Origin: Clostridiales bacterium
GTDB lineage: Bacteria > Bacillota > Clostridia > Lachnospirales > Lachnospiraceae
DNA: 15,347 nt
Direction: 5' to 3'
Assembly (NCBI GenBank): GCA_019423835.1
Contig: JAHZAR010000019.1
Location: forward strand, 18,636 to 33,982
Shown here: piece after piece, positions 14,105-15,347 of the stretch
Position numbering within the stretch: position 1 is the stretch's first letter
How the letters are laid out: every line of letters starts with the position of its first letter
Position numbers and translations under genes: made by a program
Notes under the pieces: model-generated
What the model saw: the letters and a program-made list of their open reading frames with translations, nothing else
Told to the model about the DNA's origin: nothing
Database searches by the model: none

Positions 14105-15082
14105 ATGGATACAAGGAAGAATATTCTGGAAATAAAAAATATGCACACCTACTTTTTCACAGACAATGGAGTGGTGAAGTCGGTGGACGGAGTGGATATT
14201 GAGCTGAAGGAGGGCTCCACTCTGGGAATTGTGGGAGAGTCAGGAAGCGGAAAGAGCGTGACGGCCCTCTCGGTTATGGGACTGTTAATGGGAACTACAG
14301 GAAAGGTGGTAGAGGGGCAGATTCTGCTGGACGGCCGCGACATCACAAATCTGAGCGCGGAGGAGAGAAGAAAGATCAGGGGAAACCAGATTTCCATGAT
14401 CTTTCAGGAGCCTATGACGAGCCTGAACCCGGTTATGAAAATCGGAGATCAGCTGGTGGAGGCCATCAGGATGCACCAGAGCAAGACAAAGCAGGAGGCT
14501 AGGGAGATGGCCGTTGAGATGCTGAAAAAGACGGGGCTTCCGAGGGTGGAGCGGATTGTCAATGAGTATCCGTTTCAGCTCTCCGGAGGACAGAGGCAGA
14601 GGGTTATGATTGCCATGGCTCTCGTCTGCAACCCGAAAATCCTCATTGCCGATGAGCCCACCACCGCTCTGGATGTGACGATTCAGGCTCAGATCATTGA
14701 TCTGATGAATCATCTGAAAAAAGAGATAGGAACTTCTATCATGTTCATTACCCACGATCTGGGGGTAGTGGCGGAAACCTGCGACGAGGTGGTGGTGATG
14801 TACTGCGGCCGCGTGGTGGAAAAGGGAAATGTGTTCGACATTTTCGGGCAGACAGCTCATCCCTATACCCAGGGCCTTCTGCGCTCCATCCCAAAGCTCG
14901 GGGAGCATGTGGAGGAGCTGGATTCCATCCCCGGCAATGTGCCGAACCCCAAATATATGCCAAAGGGCTGCAAGTTCGCCCCCAGATGCGAACACGCGAC
15001 AGAACGATGCAGAGAGGAAGAGCCGGGATTTTTCGATCTGGGAAACGGACACCTGAGCAGGTGCTGGCTCTGTGAAAAGTAA
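14105..15082 (+). CDS. ABC importer ATPase 1, DppD/OppD-like
   Basis: This 325-residue ATPase powers the peptide importer from the cytoplasmic side. Walker A is GESGSGKS (44-51), the Q-loop is Q101 in FQEPMTSLNP, the signature is LSGGQ (159-163), Walker B is ILIADE with catalytic E184, and the switch histidine is H217. The C-terminal oligopeptide/dipeptide transporter domain ends with cysteines C289, C295, C302, C320 and C323 in the pattern GCKFAPRC...RC...RCWLC. The ATG at 14105 is chosen because AGGAGGGAGGAA (about 14089-14100) sits just before it; the earlier in-frame ATG at 14054 abuts the permease stop and has no ribosome site. E. coli GsiA is a single fused double ATPase; here the two halves are separate genes. 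Confidence 0.95.
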   Translation: MDTRKNILEIKNMHTYFFTDNGVVKSVDGVDIELKEGSTLGIVGESGSGKSVTALSVMGLLMGTTGKVVEGQILLDGRDITNLSAEERRKIRGNQISMIFQEPMTSLNPVMKIGDQLVEAIRMHQSKTKQEAREMAVEMLKKTGLPRVERIVNEYPFQLSGGQRQRVMIAMALVCNPKILIADEPTTALDVTIQAQIIDLMNHLKKEIGTSIMFITHDLGVVAETCDEVVVMYCGRVVEKGNVFDIFGQTAHPYTQGLLRSIPKLGEHVEELDSIPGNVPNPKYMPKGCKFAPRCEHATERCREEEPGFFDLGNGHLSRCWLCEK

Positions 15083-15094
15083 GGGGGGACGGAT

Positions 15095-15347
15095 ATGGCA
15101 GAGGATTTATTAAAAGTAGAGGCACTGAAACAGTATTATCCGGCGTCCAGCGGCCTGTTCGGAAAAAAGACCTATGTAAAGGCCGTGGATGATGTGGATT
15201 TTGAGGTAAAGAGGGGAGAGGTGTTCGGAATCGTAGGAGAGTCCGGATGCGGAAAATCTACTCTCGGAAAGGCTGTCTGCAAGCTCATCGAGCCCACGGC
15301 CGGAAAGATTATTCTGGACGGAGAGGATATCCGGGGGTATGACAGCA
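15095..15347 (+). CDS. ABC importer ATPase 2, DppF/OppF-like, N-terminal part (cut by window edge)
   Basis: From an ATG at 15095 the frame runs open to the window end, 84 codons. It begins MAEDLLKVEALKQYYP, has the DppF/OppF-type insertion SSGLFGKKTYVKAVDDV, and shows Walker A GESGCGKS at residues 48-55, where GCGKST is the usual DppF/OppF form against GSGKS in DppD/OppD. AAGGGGGG overlaps the stop of the preceding ATPase and lies seven bases before the start, so translation is probably coupled. Signature and Walker B motifs lie beyond the window. Confidence 0.93.
   Translation, partial: MAEDLLKVEALKQYYPASSGLFGKKTYVKAVDDVDFEVKRGEVFGIVGESGCGKSTLGKAVCKLIEPTAGKIILDGEDIRGYDS

Noticed and set aside
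13193..14146. Long minus-strand frame opposite the second permease
   Set aside because: Composition reflects antisense of a membrane protein gene; no domain, and the plus strand is unambiguous.

Overview
The window looks like a chromosomal segment from an anaerobic, fermentative Firmicute, most likely Lachnospiraceae or another Clostridia. The reasons are moderate GC with AT-rich promoters, strong AGGAGG-type ribosome sites, sigma-A promoters, intrinsic terminators, and protein families typical of gut clostridia. There are no phage, plasmid, transposase, tRNA, rRNA or CRISPR features. The taxonomic call is inference, since no marker gene is present.

Layout. 1-284 (-) is the N-terminal end of a MATE efflux protein. 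575-1567 (+) is a Gfo/Idh/MocA oxidoreductase, with an extended -10 promoter upstream. 1568-2017 is a long gap with a good promoter and a hairpin-rich leader ahead of an APC permease of the glutamate/GABA-antiporter type (2018-3448, +). A strong bidirectional terminator (3486-3526) separates it from a convergent L-cysteine desulfidase (3583-4860, -). Upstream of that on the same strand is a cytoplasmic C39-like cysteine peptidase (4957-5544, -). A divergent promoter region (5545-5969) leads to a C26 gamma-glutamyl hydrolase (5970-6743, +). Then come a MIF-type tautomerase (6831-7175), a ferritin (7240-7752) and a DmpA/BapA-type P1 aminopeptidase (7804-8967), all +. A roughly 100-nt imperfect palindrome ending in T6 (8988-9095) lies between that run and a second, convergent C26 hydrolase (9099-9860, -). 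A 472-bp AT-rich gap carries the promoter of an ABC importer operon on + that runs off the window: substrate-binding lipoprotein (10333-12060), internal hairpin terminator (12158-12202), two permeases (12233-13153, 13172-14053), one complete ATPase (14105-15082) and a second ATPase (15095 to the end).

How the genes may work together. The binding protein and both permeases resemble the E. coli glutathione importer GsiB/GsiC/GsiD more specifically than a generic dipeptide transporter. In the same 15 kb are two gamma-glutamyl (C26) hydrolases, an N-terminal-nucleophile aminopeptidase, a cytoplasmic cysteine peptidase and an L-cysteine desulfidase that keeps all four cluster cysteines. Together they could take up a gamma-glutamyl peptide such as glutathione, remove the gamma-Glu, split the remaining dipeptide, and convert cysteine to pyruvate, ammonia and sulfide. 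This is the main hypothesis from the window. Each enzyme family call is well supported; the joint pathway and substrate are inference, because the genes lie in several transcription units on both strands.
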